Assembly (NCBI RefSeq): GCF_000255705.1
Contig: NZ_JH636441.1
Coordinates: 193,346-257,345, forward strand
Length of the DNA stretch: 64,000 nt
Reading direction: 5' to 3'
From: Zavarzinella formosa DSM 19928
Lineage (GTDB): Bacteria > Planctomycetota > Planctomycetia > Gemmatales > Gemmataceae
Made by a program: the position numbers and the translations under genes. Each line of letters opens with the position of its first letter. Positions within the stretch are counted from its first letter, which is position 1. This document shows, piece after piece, positions 34,211-42,200 of this stretch. The notes under the pieces are model-generated. The model had not been told where the DNA came from. It ran no database searches and was given only the letters and a program-made list of their open reading frames with translations.

Positions 34211-34533
34211 TGAATCAAAACCCCGTTCCGAATCTCCCACAAGATGGTCTCGACCATCTCTTGGGGGACTATTTCAAGGCTCAGATGCCTAAACATTGGC
34301 CGGCCGCCCCGAAAACCGGGGCCATCCGGCCCGCCAAACGACTAACAGAACCGGCGACGGACAATCTCTCCACCAGCCGGCTGGCGTTGGCCGCTTCGGT
34401 GGCGTTGCTCCTCGGGGGGTGCTGGTTGGTCTCACACCAAGCCGCCGACGGCCAGCCCCGGACAAATTCCAGCCTGGATAACTCGACCGCGAACCTCAAG
34501 GTAATAAAGGATTTGGGGAAGAAGACCCGTTAA
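34207..34533 (+). CDS. small membrane-anchored protein, candidate anti-sigma factor
   Basis: 108 residues (107 from the second ATG). An N-terminal segment of about 57 residues (cytoplasmic if the membrane helix is oriented N-in) precedes one helix (about 58-76, RLALAASVALLLGGCWLV) and a short polar tail. The gene overlaps the sigma gene stop by four bases. The N-terminal half has no zinc-binding HxxxCxxC motif, so it is not a classical ZAS anti-sigma factor; the assignment is from position and topology only. It could equally be a small protein of unrelated function. Three hairpins directly follow. Confidence 0.6.
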   Translation: MMNQNPVPNLPQDGLDHLLGDYFKAQMPKHWPAAPKTGAIRPAKRLTEPATDNLSTSRLALAASVALLLGGCWLVSHQAADGQPRTNSSLDNSTANLKVIKDLGKKTR

Positions 34534-34554
34534 TTCGGCACTGACATGCCGATC

Positions 34555-34594
34555 AACGAAGAAAGCCGACTCAAATGAGTCGGCTTTCTTCGTT
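34555..34594. terminator. strong terminator hairpin 1
   Basis: Perfect 19-nt arms (34555-34573 and 34576-34594) with a 2-base loop and T-rich 3' arm end the sigma/anti-sigma transcript. Confidence 0.85.
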
Positions 34595-34600
34595 TCAGGT

Positions 34601-34630
34601 TTGGAGTCTGGCGGCAACGCCAGACTCCAA
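34601..34630. terminator. hairpin 2 of the triple array
   Basis: Perfect 13-nt arms (34601-34613 and 34618-34630) with a GCAA loop. It follows hairpin 1 after six bases. Confidence 0.7.
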
Positions 34631-34656
34631 ACCCCGGCAACATGGTTGCCGGGGTT
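34630..34656. terminator. hairpin 3 of the triple array
   Basis: Perfect 12-nt arms (34630-34641 and 34645-34656) with an ATG loop. It abuts hairpin 2 and lies ten bases from the stop of the convergent DUF1549 gene, so it can terminate that gene's transcript. Confidence 0.7.
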
Positions 34657-34665
34657 ATCCGTTCG

Positions 34666-37600
34666 TCAGTGATTAAACAAAAACGCCGGGCTGTTGATGA
34701 GCGCCCAGACGAGGTCTTGCGCGCCGGTCACTCGCTTGTCAGCGGCAGGCGGACTGCCAACCGTTCCGGCAAGCCGAAGGTATTCGCCGTCCCGCGAGCG
34801 GTGCAAGCGAGTCAGTTCGTCTTTTTGGGCGGGAGTTCGCTGGGCGGCGGGAACTGCCAGCAAGAGGCGAACATTCTCGGGAACCCCATCGGCCAATCGG
34901 GGTTCCGAGTCCGTCGTCGTGGAGACGCGGAACTTGCCGATGGTGTGCGACGTGCCAAATTTCATCACGAGGGTGACTGTGAACGTCGTACCCTTTTCGT
35001 AAGCCGCCAAATCCTTCACCCGGAACAAAGCCGACTGGTTCTTCCCAAACTGCGGCGAAACGGCCCACCCGGTGGTGGGGGTGCCGAGCAAGGCATTGCC
35101 AATCGGGAACTGATCTTGGGAGAACGTCGCCAGCGGTGTGTGCAAAGTCACCGGCTTGGCTTCCATCGGCTTGTCAGCCGGGGCGGCCTTCACCAAGATT
35201 TGGTTCAGCACAAAGTTACCATTCTGGGCACGGCCGGGGCCTTTCGCGGGCAACTTATCATCGGCCAATGCTTCCAACCGCAAAGCGGTGATGTTCTTCA
35301 TCTTGGTGGTGAAGGTCACCGTATAAGTCTCGGTCACCGGGTTGGGACCGCTGACAGTGATCGACTGATCGGCCTTGTTGATATCCAATTTGGCCTTCTG
35401 TTCGCTGACCGCTTTGGAAGCCGCCAGCGGTTCCCAAACAGGGGACGAACCAAGCGATTTTTCCCAACCCTCCTGCTTTCCGTCCAAGGAGGTTTCGTAA
35501 TCCTTGAACGTCTTCACTTTCGCCTGATACTCGGCCATCTGGGTGGCATGATCGGCCTCGCCCGCCTTGAGAGCCTTCAACCCCGTTTCCATCTCTTTCG
35601 GCGTCGGGAATCGATTCAACACCGCCAGATACAATTCTTCCACGAACTGCTTGTCGTCTTTGACCGTCGCCGACAGTTTCGCCAGTCGGTTGCCCGGATC
35701 TTTCAAGGCATCGCCAACGATGGGGCCGTTGACCAGATTCAGAATCGGCCCCAGCATCATGCTGCTGGATCGTTCACACTCGCAAGCGCTTTCCCGCACA
35801 GGCTTGCCGAACAGGTCAAGAAAGCCGCTCGGCAGATCAACCGAACCATCCAGCACTTGGGCGGCCCGCGATCCCGGCGGCAGGCCCGGCAACTTGGTCG
35901 TGGAACCGGTCACTCGGTGAATCGCGTCATACAGCGATTCGGCCGACAGTCGGCGGGCCATCGCGTGTGAATAGTTAAGGTCATCCCCGGCATTCCATTG
36001 GTTGGTCGAGACGGACAGTTGATACGTCCGGCTTTTGCAAATCAGCTTGATGAGGTGCCGGGCATCATGCTTGTGGCTCACAAATTCTTGAGTGAGATAA
36101 TCAAGCAAGGCCGGATTGGACGCCGGGTTCCCGGCCCGGATGTCGTCCACGGGTTCGATGATGCCGACGCCCGTGAGATAACTCCACACGCGGTTGGCAT
36201 AGCTCTTCGCAAAGTACGGGTTCTCGGTGGAGGTGATCCACTTCGCCAGTTGCGTCCGGCGGGGGAGATTGGCGGCCGCGAGATCCTTGTGGTCAAACGG
36301 GAACTTCGGCTTGGCAGTTTCGCCGGTGCGCTCGTGCTTCACTTCGCCGCCGCCCGCATCGGAAATCACTTCCACCAGCGGCACGGCCCCGTCAACGGCC
36401 GAGCCACCGATCTTTTGGCCTTTGTACTTCGGGTCTTCGCCACGTTGCACTTGGGCAAAGTAAGAAGTGAGGGCGTAGTATTGATCTTGCGTCCATTTCT
36501 CAAACGGGTGGTCGTGGCATTTGTTGCAGTTGAAGCGGATCGCCAGGAACAGGTGGGTCGTGTTCTCCATCGCCGCATCCGGGGTGCGAAGCACCTTGTA
36601 ATAAGCGGCCTCCGGGTGTTCCACATTGGAACCGCTTCCCGTGAGAATTTGATAAGCGAATTCGTTGTAGGGTGTATTGTCATTCACCGCCTTGCGGATG
36701 TAATCCCGCAGGGCCTTGGCTCCGGCGTCGCCGAGGAACTTGCGGTTCACCTGCAACAAGTCGGCCCATCGATTGGTCCAGTATTCGACGTATTCCGGCG
36801 AACCGACGAGTTTGTCAATCAACTCGTCCCGCTTGATCTTGGTCGGCCGGCTGTCCAGCAGGAACGCCCGCACGACTTCCGGTTCCGGGGGGATGCCGGT
36901 CACGTCGATGTAAACGCGACGCATAAAGTCGGCGTCGGTGCAGAGGTCGCTCGGCAGGATCTTCACCCGCTTCAGCTTGTCGTAAACAAGCTCGTCGATC
37001 TTGTTGAAGACCTCCGGGTTGCTCCACGCGAAGCCGGAACGGTCTCCCATCGAAACGATGGTGCTGGCCGAATAAGCCCCTTCGTAGCGGGCGAGCATGG
37101 TGGCCTCACCCCGGCGAACGGTCGTCACAATGCCGGTTTTGTCCACGGTCGCCACTTCGGCATTGCTGCTGTCGATAAACGCCTCGGCGGTCACATCCCG
37201 TTTGGCCCCGTCGGTGTAGGTGGCCACGATGGCGAATTGTTGTTTCGAGCCAAGAGCGGCGATCACCGGGTCTTTCGGCAATACTTCAATGGAGGCCACC
37301 TTCGGGGTGGTCAAATCGAGCTTGGCCCCCTGGGCGATCCAGAGTTTCGTGAGTTCATAATTCGGGTCGCCGGGCGACCACAGCACCCCGCCGGAATGGG
37401 CGACCGCCCCGCCCGGCTTCATGACCATCAGGCTGCGATCCGGGGCGGCCCGGTTAAACCGCCGGCCTTCCAGATCGTCCGTCAGCGAGCGGTGATCGTA
37501 GATCGGGTCGTAGCCGCGTAGGGAAAGTTTGAAACCGTTCTTCCCCTCGGCCGATCCGTGACAGGTTCCCTGATTGCAGCCCAATTTGCCGAACACCGGG

Positions 37601-37977
37601 TTCACATCCCGGATGAAATTGACGGCATAAGCCGTTTTCTGCCCGCTCACGGTCACCGGCACATCGAGCGTCTTGCCACCAACGGCGGCTTTGATGCTGG
37701 CCGAGCCGTCCGCGACGGGACGCACCAAGCCGGCCGGGGACATCTTCGCAATGGCGGGAAGTTCGGCCTTCGCCAGCCGGGTGACATCAATCACGTCCCC
37801 GTTGTCCAGCGTGGCCGAGAGGAGCAGTTGGGTGTAATCAAAAGGATTCTTAAGCGTGATGCTCGCCGGGCGGGCCTCCAGCTTGGTGATCGTGCGACCG
37901 GCCGGGAGTTGTTCTTGGGCCGTCGCCGATCCGACGGCAACGAACGCGATCCCAAGCAACAGAACGAAATATTTCAT
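34666..37977 (-). CDS. secreted DUF1549/DUF1553 protein with Ig-like (BIG2) domains and CxxCH-type motifs
   Basis: 1103 residues from the ATG at 37975-37977; a 54-residue in-frame extension lacks homology. A signal peptide (MKYFVLLLGIAFVAVGSATA) is followed by a BIG2-like domain and the planctomycete cytochrome-like GCNQGTCHGSAEGKNGF motif (about residues 125-150). A second BIG2-like domain (DGAKRDVTAEAFIDSS) precedes DUF1549 (from IDELVYDKLKRVKILPSDL). FNCNKCHDHPFEKW then gives a true CxxCH. DUF1553 (SYANRVWSYLTGVGI) comes after it and a beta-rich C-terminus of about 250 residues ends the protein. These families are abundant, exported and uncharacterised; haem binding is inferred from the motif only. 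Unlike the copy at 51325-54597, no DUF1501 gene follows it. Confidence 0.9.
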   Translation of the reverse strand: MKYFVLLLGIAFVAVGSATAQEQLPAGRTITKLEARPASITLKNPFDYTQLLLSATLDNGDVIDVTRLAKAELPAIAKMSPAGLVRPVADGSASIKAAVGGKTLDVPVTVSGQKTAYAVNFIRDVNPVFGKLGCNQGTCHGSAEGKNGFKLSLRGYDPIYDHRSLTDDLEGRRFNRAAPDRSLMVMKPGGAVAHSGGVLWSPGDPNYELTKLWIAQGAKLDLTTPKVASIEVLPKDPVIAALGSKQQFAIVATYTDGAKRDVTAEAFIDSSNAEVATVDKTGIVTTVRRGEATMLARYEGAYSASTIVSMGDRSGFAWSNPEVFNKIDELVYDKLKRVKILPSDLCTDADFMRRVYIDVTGIPPEPEVVRAFLLDSRPTKIKRDELIDKLVGSPEYVEYWTNRWADLLQVNRKFLGDAGAKALRDYIRKAVNDNTPYNEFAYQILTGSGSNVEHPEAAYYKVLRTPDAAMENTTHLFLAIRFNCNKCHDHPFEKWTQDQYYALTSYFAQVQRGEDPKYKGQKIGGSAVDGAVPLVEVISDAGGGEVKHERTGETAKPKFPFDHKDLAAANLPRRTQLAKWITSTENPYFAKSYANRVWSYLTGVGIIEPVDDIRAGNPASNPALLDYLTQEFVSHKHDARHLIKLICKSRTYQLSVSTNQWNAGDDLNYSHAMARRLSAESLYDAIHRVTGSTTKLPGLPPGSRAAQVLDGSVDLPSGFLDLFGKPVRESACECERSSSMMLGPILNLVNGPIVGDALKDPGNRLAKLSATVKDDKQFVEELYLAVLNRFPTPKEMETGLKALKAGEADHATQMAEYQAKVKTFKDYETSLDGKQEGWEKSLGSSPVWEPLAASKAVSEQKAKLDINKADQSITVSGPNPVTETYTVTFTTKMKNITALRLEALADDKLPAKGPGRAQNGNFVLNQILVKAAPADKPMEAKPVTLHTPLATFSQDQFPIGNALLGTPTTGWAVSPQFGKNQSALFRVKDLAAYEKGTTFTVTLVMKFGTSHTIGKFRVSTTTDSEPRLADGVPENVRLLLAVPAAQRTPAQKDELTRLHRSRDGEYLRLAGTVGSPPAADKRVTGAQDLVWALINSPAFLFNH

Positions 37978-38143
37978 GCAAACACCCACAAACGGGAAAG
38001 GTATGAGGCATCGGATGGCTGCCGGAAAGGGATCGGCAACCTCATGGCGGGTACGATTCAACTTACTCAAGTGTACCAGACAGGAACGGGCCGGGTAAAG
38101 AGGCAAGCGGCCCGTCCGCAAAATTAAGTCGTACATCACTCAC

Positions 38144-39565
38144 ATGAATTCTGATTCCCGCAACATGTGGAGGAAGGTCGTCTGGCTTGGCGTCGGCCTG
38201 CTCGCGGCGGGCGTGGCCGTCCAACCCCGGATTGCCGAGGACACCTGGTGGCATCTTGCCGTGGGCCGTTGGATCGCCGATCACGGAACGATTCCGGAAA
38301 CAGATCCATTCTCGTTGAGGGGCCAGACCGAAAACATCCCTTGGCGGGCCTATAGCTGGCTATTTGAAACATTGCTGTTTCAGGTCTTCCAACGGTTCGG
38401 CCTTGATGGGGCGCTGATGCTCCGATTCTTGTTGAGCGCCGCCAGCGCCGTTTCCGTGTGTGCGTATCTGGGAAACCGGACTCGCGGATTTTGGACCGGC
38501 CCGGTTCTCGCGGCCATTGTGATGCCGGCATTCTGGCCGTTGTTCACCGAACGCCCCTGGCACATGACGATTATCGGCGTGGTGGCGACCCTTAGAGTGT
38601 TAGATCAACTTCTCACCCGGCCGACATCGCTTCGCCGGGTCATCTGGCTGGTCCCGGTGTATGCCTTGTGGGCGAACATCCACATTCAATTCGTGCTGGG
38701 CTTGGGATTGCTCGGCGCGGGCCTTGGGGTGGCGCTGGTTCGTCATCGTCGCCAACCGGCGGTGTCGTCGGTCGGCACGCTGTTGATCCTTTGGCCGTTG
38801 TGCGCGCTGGCCACGCTGGCCAACCCATACCATGTGAATCTTTATCGAGTGGTATGGGAATACGCGACGCAAACCGGCGCGTTGAGCCTGATCGACGAAT
38901 TGGCGCCCCCCCGCCTCCGTGATTGGTGGACTTGGCCTCTCATCTTCCTCGGGTTTCTGGCTGCGTTGAAACTGCTGCGGGACGGGTTTCCGTTGTGGGA
39001 AACGACCCTGTTGGCAATCGGGCTTTTCTTCGCCCTGCGAATGCAACGGGACGCTTGGTTCGGCACCCTCCTCGCCGCTCGGACGTTGTTGCGCCCCGGC
39101 GGGGCCATCCCGCAACCGTGGACGCCGATTGTCTGGCCAGCCCTTGGCTTTGTGTTGGTGCGATTGCTGTGGGCGTCCGGCTTGGCGGCCCATCAACCAA
39201 TCGACGACATCGTGCGACGAGAATACCCGGTGGAAGCGGTCACTTGGGTGAAGGCAAACCGGCCGCCGGGGCCGCTGTTTAACACATTTGATTGGGGCGG
39301 TTATCTGATTTGGGAACTTCCCGAATACCCCGTCAGCATGGACGGCCGCTCCAATCTTTACGGGGACGAGCAGCTATCACAGCATGTCCGCACATTGACG
39401 ACCCCCGATGGCTGGCAAACCGATTCCGTGTTCCAAAACTCCCGTTTGGTGATCCTCCCCGTCATGACCAACGGAAAGGAACTCCCTTTGGTGACGGAAC
39501 TCCGCAAGACATGGCAAGTGGCTTACGAAGACGCGGCAGCCATCGTGTTTGTCAAAAATGAATGA
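38144..39565 (+). CDS. polytopic membrane protein, GT-C-like topology, 473 aa
   Basis: About ten hydrophobic helices occur between residues 12 and 345. The first extracytoplasmic loop carries AEDTWWHLAVGRWIADHG, with acidic and aromatic residues (E31, D32, W34, W35), and a short soluble domain follows the last helix (about 355-473: FNTFDWGGYLIWELPEYPVSMDG). That layout, with an acidic motif in the first loop, is typical of GT-C membrane glycosyltransferase-like proteins of bacteria. I cannot name a family. The start at 38144 lacks a clear ribosome site; the ATG at 38165 is a possible alternative. Divergent from the DUF1549 gene, 166 bp apart. Confidence 0.6.
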   Translation: MNSDSRNMWRKVVWLGVGLLAAGVAVQPRIAEDTWWHLAVGRWIADHGTIPETDPFSLRGQTENIPWRAYSWLFETLLFQVFQRFGLDGALMLRFLLSAASAVSVCAYLGNRTRGFWTGPVLAAIVMPAFWPLFTERPWHMTIIGVVATLRVLDQLLTRPTSLRRVIWLVPVYALWANIHIQFVLGLGLLGAGLGVALVRHRRQPAVSSVGTLLILWPLCALATLANPYHVNLYRVVWEYATQTGALSLIDELAPPRLRDWWTWPLIFLGFLAALKLLRDGFPLWETTLLAIGLFFALRMQRDAWFGTLLAARTLLRPGGAIPQPWTPIVWPALGFVLVRLLWASGLAAHQPIDDIVRREYPVEAVTWVKANRPPGPLFNTFDWGGYLIWELPEYPVSMDGRSNLYGDEQLSQHVRTLTTPDGWQTDSVFQNSRLVILPVMTNGKELPLVTELRKTWQVAYEDAAAIVFVKNE

Positions 39566-39577
39566 TGAACCCTCTCA

Positions 39578-40642
39578 CTAAAAGCGGTAGAGTTCCGGCC
39601 ACTCCGTCTCATCATTGTCCGTGGTCAGCCGACCGGCGAACATGCTTCCCAGAATTTCCCGCATCACCAGAGAGGCTCTCGCTCCGCTCACGTCGAAGTT
39701 TCGCAATTTGGGCCAATCGCCCGCCTCGGTGATGACCATCAGAGAGTGATCGTTCAGGTTGGCGCAGTCCGGGAAGCCGAGGGTTTCCAAATTCGGAAGA
39801 TACGGCAGCCCCAAAAACTCCTCCATGCCGACTCGGGAAACCGCGCAGGCCCGAACTTGCAGATGTCTCAGCCCAACCAGTTCCTGACCGGCAGCCAACA
39901 CCCGGCCGATGTCATCATTGCCGTGTGTATGCCGGATGATGAGTCGTTCCAGTCGGGCAAGGCCGGGGCACCGGGCCGCCATCCGAATAACCTCTGGGTC
40001 CGTGAAAATCAGCTCCAGTGTTCGCAATTGCGTGAGGTCGTTGGTGTTGAGAACTTCCGCAAACAGTTCCGGAGTGCAACCGACGAAGGCCAGGCCTTCC
40101 ACGGGGGTGCGTTCCAACAACCGGACCACGTGCATCGCCGTGCGGTAGCTTTTGGCGGCGAGCGTGACATGCGACACGAATCCCCGGCGGAACTGGGCCG
40201 AGTGCAGGTAAGGGATATCACGACCGCGCCCCCAATGCTGTTCCACCACATGTGAACACGGCCCCTGTTCCATCACCCGCTTCAAAAAATAGCGTTCTCG
40301 CCGCGAAATTTCTTCGTGGCTGTCTCTCCCCAGCCGTTCGAGTTTCTTGCCCTCCGGCGCGATTGGCCCCATCGGCACCGGTTCGCCGAGAGCCTGACAG
40401 ACGGGTCGCATCCAGATTCGCCAATGGAGATTTTGCAGTTCCCGCTCGCGTTCGAGGGCGGGCAAAAAGTCGTCAGGCCGGTCGGCCCCGCGCGCCAGCA
40501 GGCATTGCAAACGGATGAATTCCGCGCGGGCCACACTCGCGGGGTCTCCCTTTTCCTCAAGGAAATCGGCGTAGATCAGCCTTGGGCCGTCGTCGGCCGG
40601 GCTTTGCCGGATCACTTCCAGAAAGGCGAGTTCATCAATCAT
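39578..40642 (-). CDS. TIGR02996 domain protein with leucine-rich-repeat-like C-terminus
   Basis: 354 residues from the ATG at 40640-40642; the upstream open frame to 40981 has no homology. The N-terminus is the TIGR02996 domain, a roughly 42-residue module: ELAFLEVIRQSPADDGPRL, IYADFLEEKGDPASVARAEF and the following IRLQCLLAR. It is common in Gemmata-type planctomycetes and rare elsewhere, usually attached to leucine-rich repeats. The rest (about 160-350) has LRR-like spacing such as LTQLRTLEL, LARLERLII, LVGLRHLQV, LPNLETLGF and WPKLRNFDV. The protein is cytoplasmic by appearance and probably serves protein-protein contacts. It is divergent from the TolC-like gene, 127 bp apart. Confidence 0.85.
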   Translation of the reverse strand: MIDELAFLEVIRQSPADDGPRLIYADFLEEKGDPASVARAEFIRLQCLLARGADRPDDFLPALERERELQNLHWRIWMRPVCQALGEPVPMGPIAPEGKKLERLGRDSHEEISRRERYFLKRVMEQGPCSHVVEQHWGRGRDIPYLHSAQFRRGFVSHVTLAAKSYRTAMHVVRLLERTPVEGLAFVGCTPELFAEVLNTNDLTQLRTLELIFTDPEVIRMAARCPGLARLERLIIRHTHGNDDIGRVLAAGQELVGLRHLQVRACAVSRVGMEEFLGLPYLPNLETLGFPDCANLNDHSLMVITEAGDWPKLRNFDVSGARASLVMREILGSMFAGRLTTDNDETEWPELYRF

Positions 40643-40769
40643 TTTGAGCGGCCGATACAACCGGCGCAGGCCACACAACCACGGCAACCGATCCGGTTTT
40701 CCTAATCTTACATGCCTCCACGAGACGATAGGAAGACGGATTCTCGCTCGGAATCGTTCAGGGGTTGTC

Positions 40770-42197
40770 ATGCGATCACCAGTGCTGGCGTTCGTTTGCT
40801 GGCTGATTGCCATCTCTGCTGACGCCCAGACACCGGAACCCAAGCCGCCTGTGGATGGGGAACCTCGCGTCCATCCGATCAATCTGGCCACGGCGTTGCA
40901 ACTCGCCCATGCCCGCCCCATCGACGTGCAAGTGGCCGCCCGGCAGGCGGAAGCCGCCGCCGCCGTTTTTGACCGCGCCAAATATTCCTGGCTGCCAAGT
41001 GTCTACGTCGGCGCGGATTATTTGCGACACGACGGCGCGGTGCAGAACTTTCAGGGCCAGATTCTCAATGCGAACCGCAACAGCCTGATGGGCGGCTTCG
41101 GGGCCAATGCTGTTTTCAGCGTCTCCGACGGGATCTTCGCGCCGCTGGCCGCCCGGCAGGATCTCAAGGCCCGCGAGACCATGCAACTCGCCGTCGCCAA
41201 TGATATCTCCCTGAGCGTGGCCGAGGCTTATTTCAGCGTGCAACAGGCTCGCGGCGAACTTACCGTGGCCCTCCAAATCGTGACCGACGCCATCGAACTG
41301 GTTCGCCGGACCGAGCAACTGGCCGAGGGACTGGCGCCGCCGTTGGAAGCGACCCGCGCCCGCGTCGAACTGGCCCGGCGAAAACAGGCGGTCGCCGCTT
41401 CGCGTGAACGATTGATGACCGCCAGCGCCGAACTCGCCCGGTTGCTGCGACTCGATGCCGGAGTGGTCATCGAACCCATCGAACCGGCGAACATGCCGGT
41501 GACATTGATCGACAAAACCTACACCATCGACGACTTGATCCCCGTCGCCCTGACCACGCGGCCGGAACTCGCCGCCAATCAGGCTTTCGTGCTGGCAACA
41601 TTGAGACGATTGGAACAGGAACGCCTTCGCCCGTTGGTTCCCAGTGTGCTGATCCGCAGTATTTCCACCAACCCGAGCGGCACGCTTGGCTACGGAGTTT
41701 TCGCCGGGGGTTCGGGCAACCGCGTGGGAAGCGCCAGTTCGCGGTTGGATTACGACATTCAACTGGTATGGGAGTTTCAAAACCTCGGTCTGGGAAACCG
41801 GGCGAGATCGGCCGAGCGAAAAGCCGAGCATGAGATTGCGATTCTGGAACAGTTCCGCACCCAAGATCGCGTGGCCGCCGAGGTGGCGAAGGCGTTTGCC
41901 GAGGTGAACGCCGCGGCGGAGCGAATGAAGGAGGCCGAACCCGCCTTCAAGGACGCGACCGACCTCGTGAAGAAAAGCATGGAAGCGATGACCCAAACCC
42001 GCCGGGTGGGCAACATCATCACACTCGTCGTCCGGCCGCAGGAAGTGGTGGCCGCCGTGCAGGCCCTTGGCCAGTCGAACTCGGATTACTTCGCGGCCGT
42101 CGCCGATTATAACCGATCCCAATTCCGGCTTTACCGGGCGCTCGGTCACTCATCCAAATGCCTGTCGGGGTTGGTTCCAACAGTCGAAGATCCTTGA
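40770..42197 (+). CDS. TolC-like outer membrane efflux factor (OEP family)
   Basis: 475 residues with a signal peptide (MRSPVLAFVCWLIAISADA) and an ATG preceded by AGGGG. The OEP fold is seen as two repeats: NLATALQLAHARPIDVQVAARQ, then long amphipathic helices with AxxLxxA heptads, and again EVAKAFAEVNAAAERMKEAE; short beta segments (PSVYVGADYLRHDGAV, GYGVFAGGSGN) form the barrel staves. TolC-like proteins form the outer-membrane channel for efflux or type I secretion. No pump or adaptor gene adjoins; the RND-type adaptor at 28890 is 10 kb away. The stop is three bases from the stop of the convergent kinase gene. Confidence 0.88.
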   Translation: MRSPVLAFVCWLIAISADAQTPEPKPPVDGEPRVHPINLATALQLAHARPIDVQVAARQAEAAAAVFDRAKYSWLPSVYVGADYLRHDGAVQNFQGQILNANRNSLMGGFGANAVFSVSDGIFAPLAARQDLKARETMQLAVANDISLSVAEAYFSVQQARGELTVALQIVTDAIELVRRTEQLAEGLAPPLEATRARVELARRKQAVAASRERLMTASAELARLLRLDAGVVIEPIEPANMPVTLIDKTYTIDDLIPVALTTRPELAANQAFVLATLRRLEQERLRPLVPSVLIRSISTNPSGTLGYGVFAGGSGNRVGSASSRLDYDIQLVWEFQNLGLGNRARSAERKAEHEIAILEQFRTQDRVAAEVAKAFAEVNAAAERMKEAEPAFKDATDLVKKSMEAMTQTRRVGNIITLVVRPQEVVAAVQALGQSNSDYFAAVADYNRSQFRLYRALGHSSKCLSGLVPTVEDP

Positions 42198-42200
42198 CGA

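Noticed and set aside
34642..37521. Long plus-strand frames of 442 and 507 residues inside the DUF1549 region
   Set aside because: They are mirror frames of the clear minus-strand protein, with no family motif or ribosome site. GC-rich third positions make such antisense frames common here.
40776..42149. Minus-strand frame of 457 residues opposite the TolC-like gene
   Set aside because: It is a shadow; the plus-strand protein has a signal peptide and OEP repeats.
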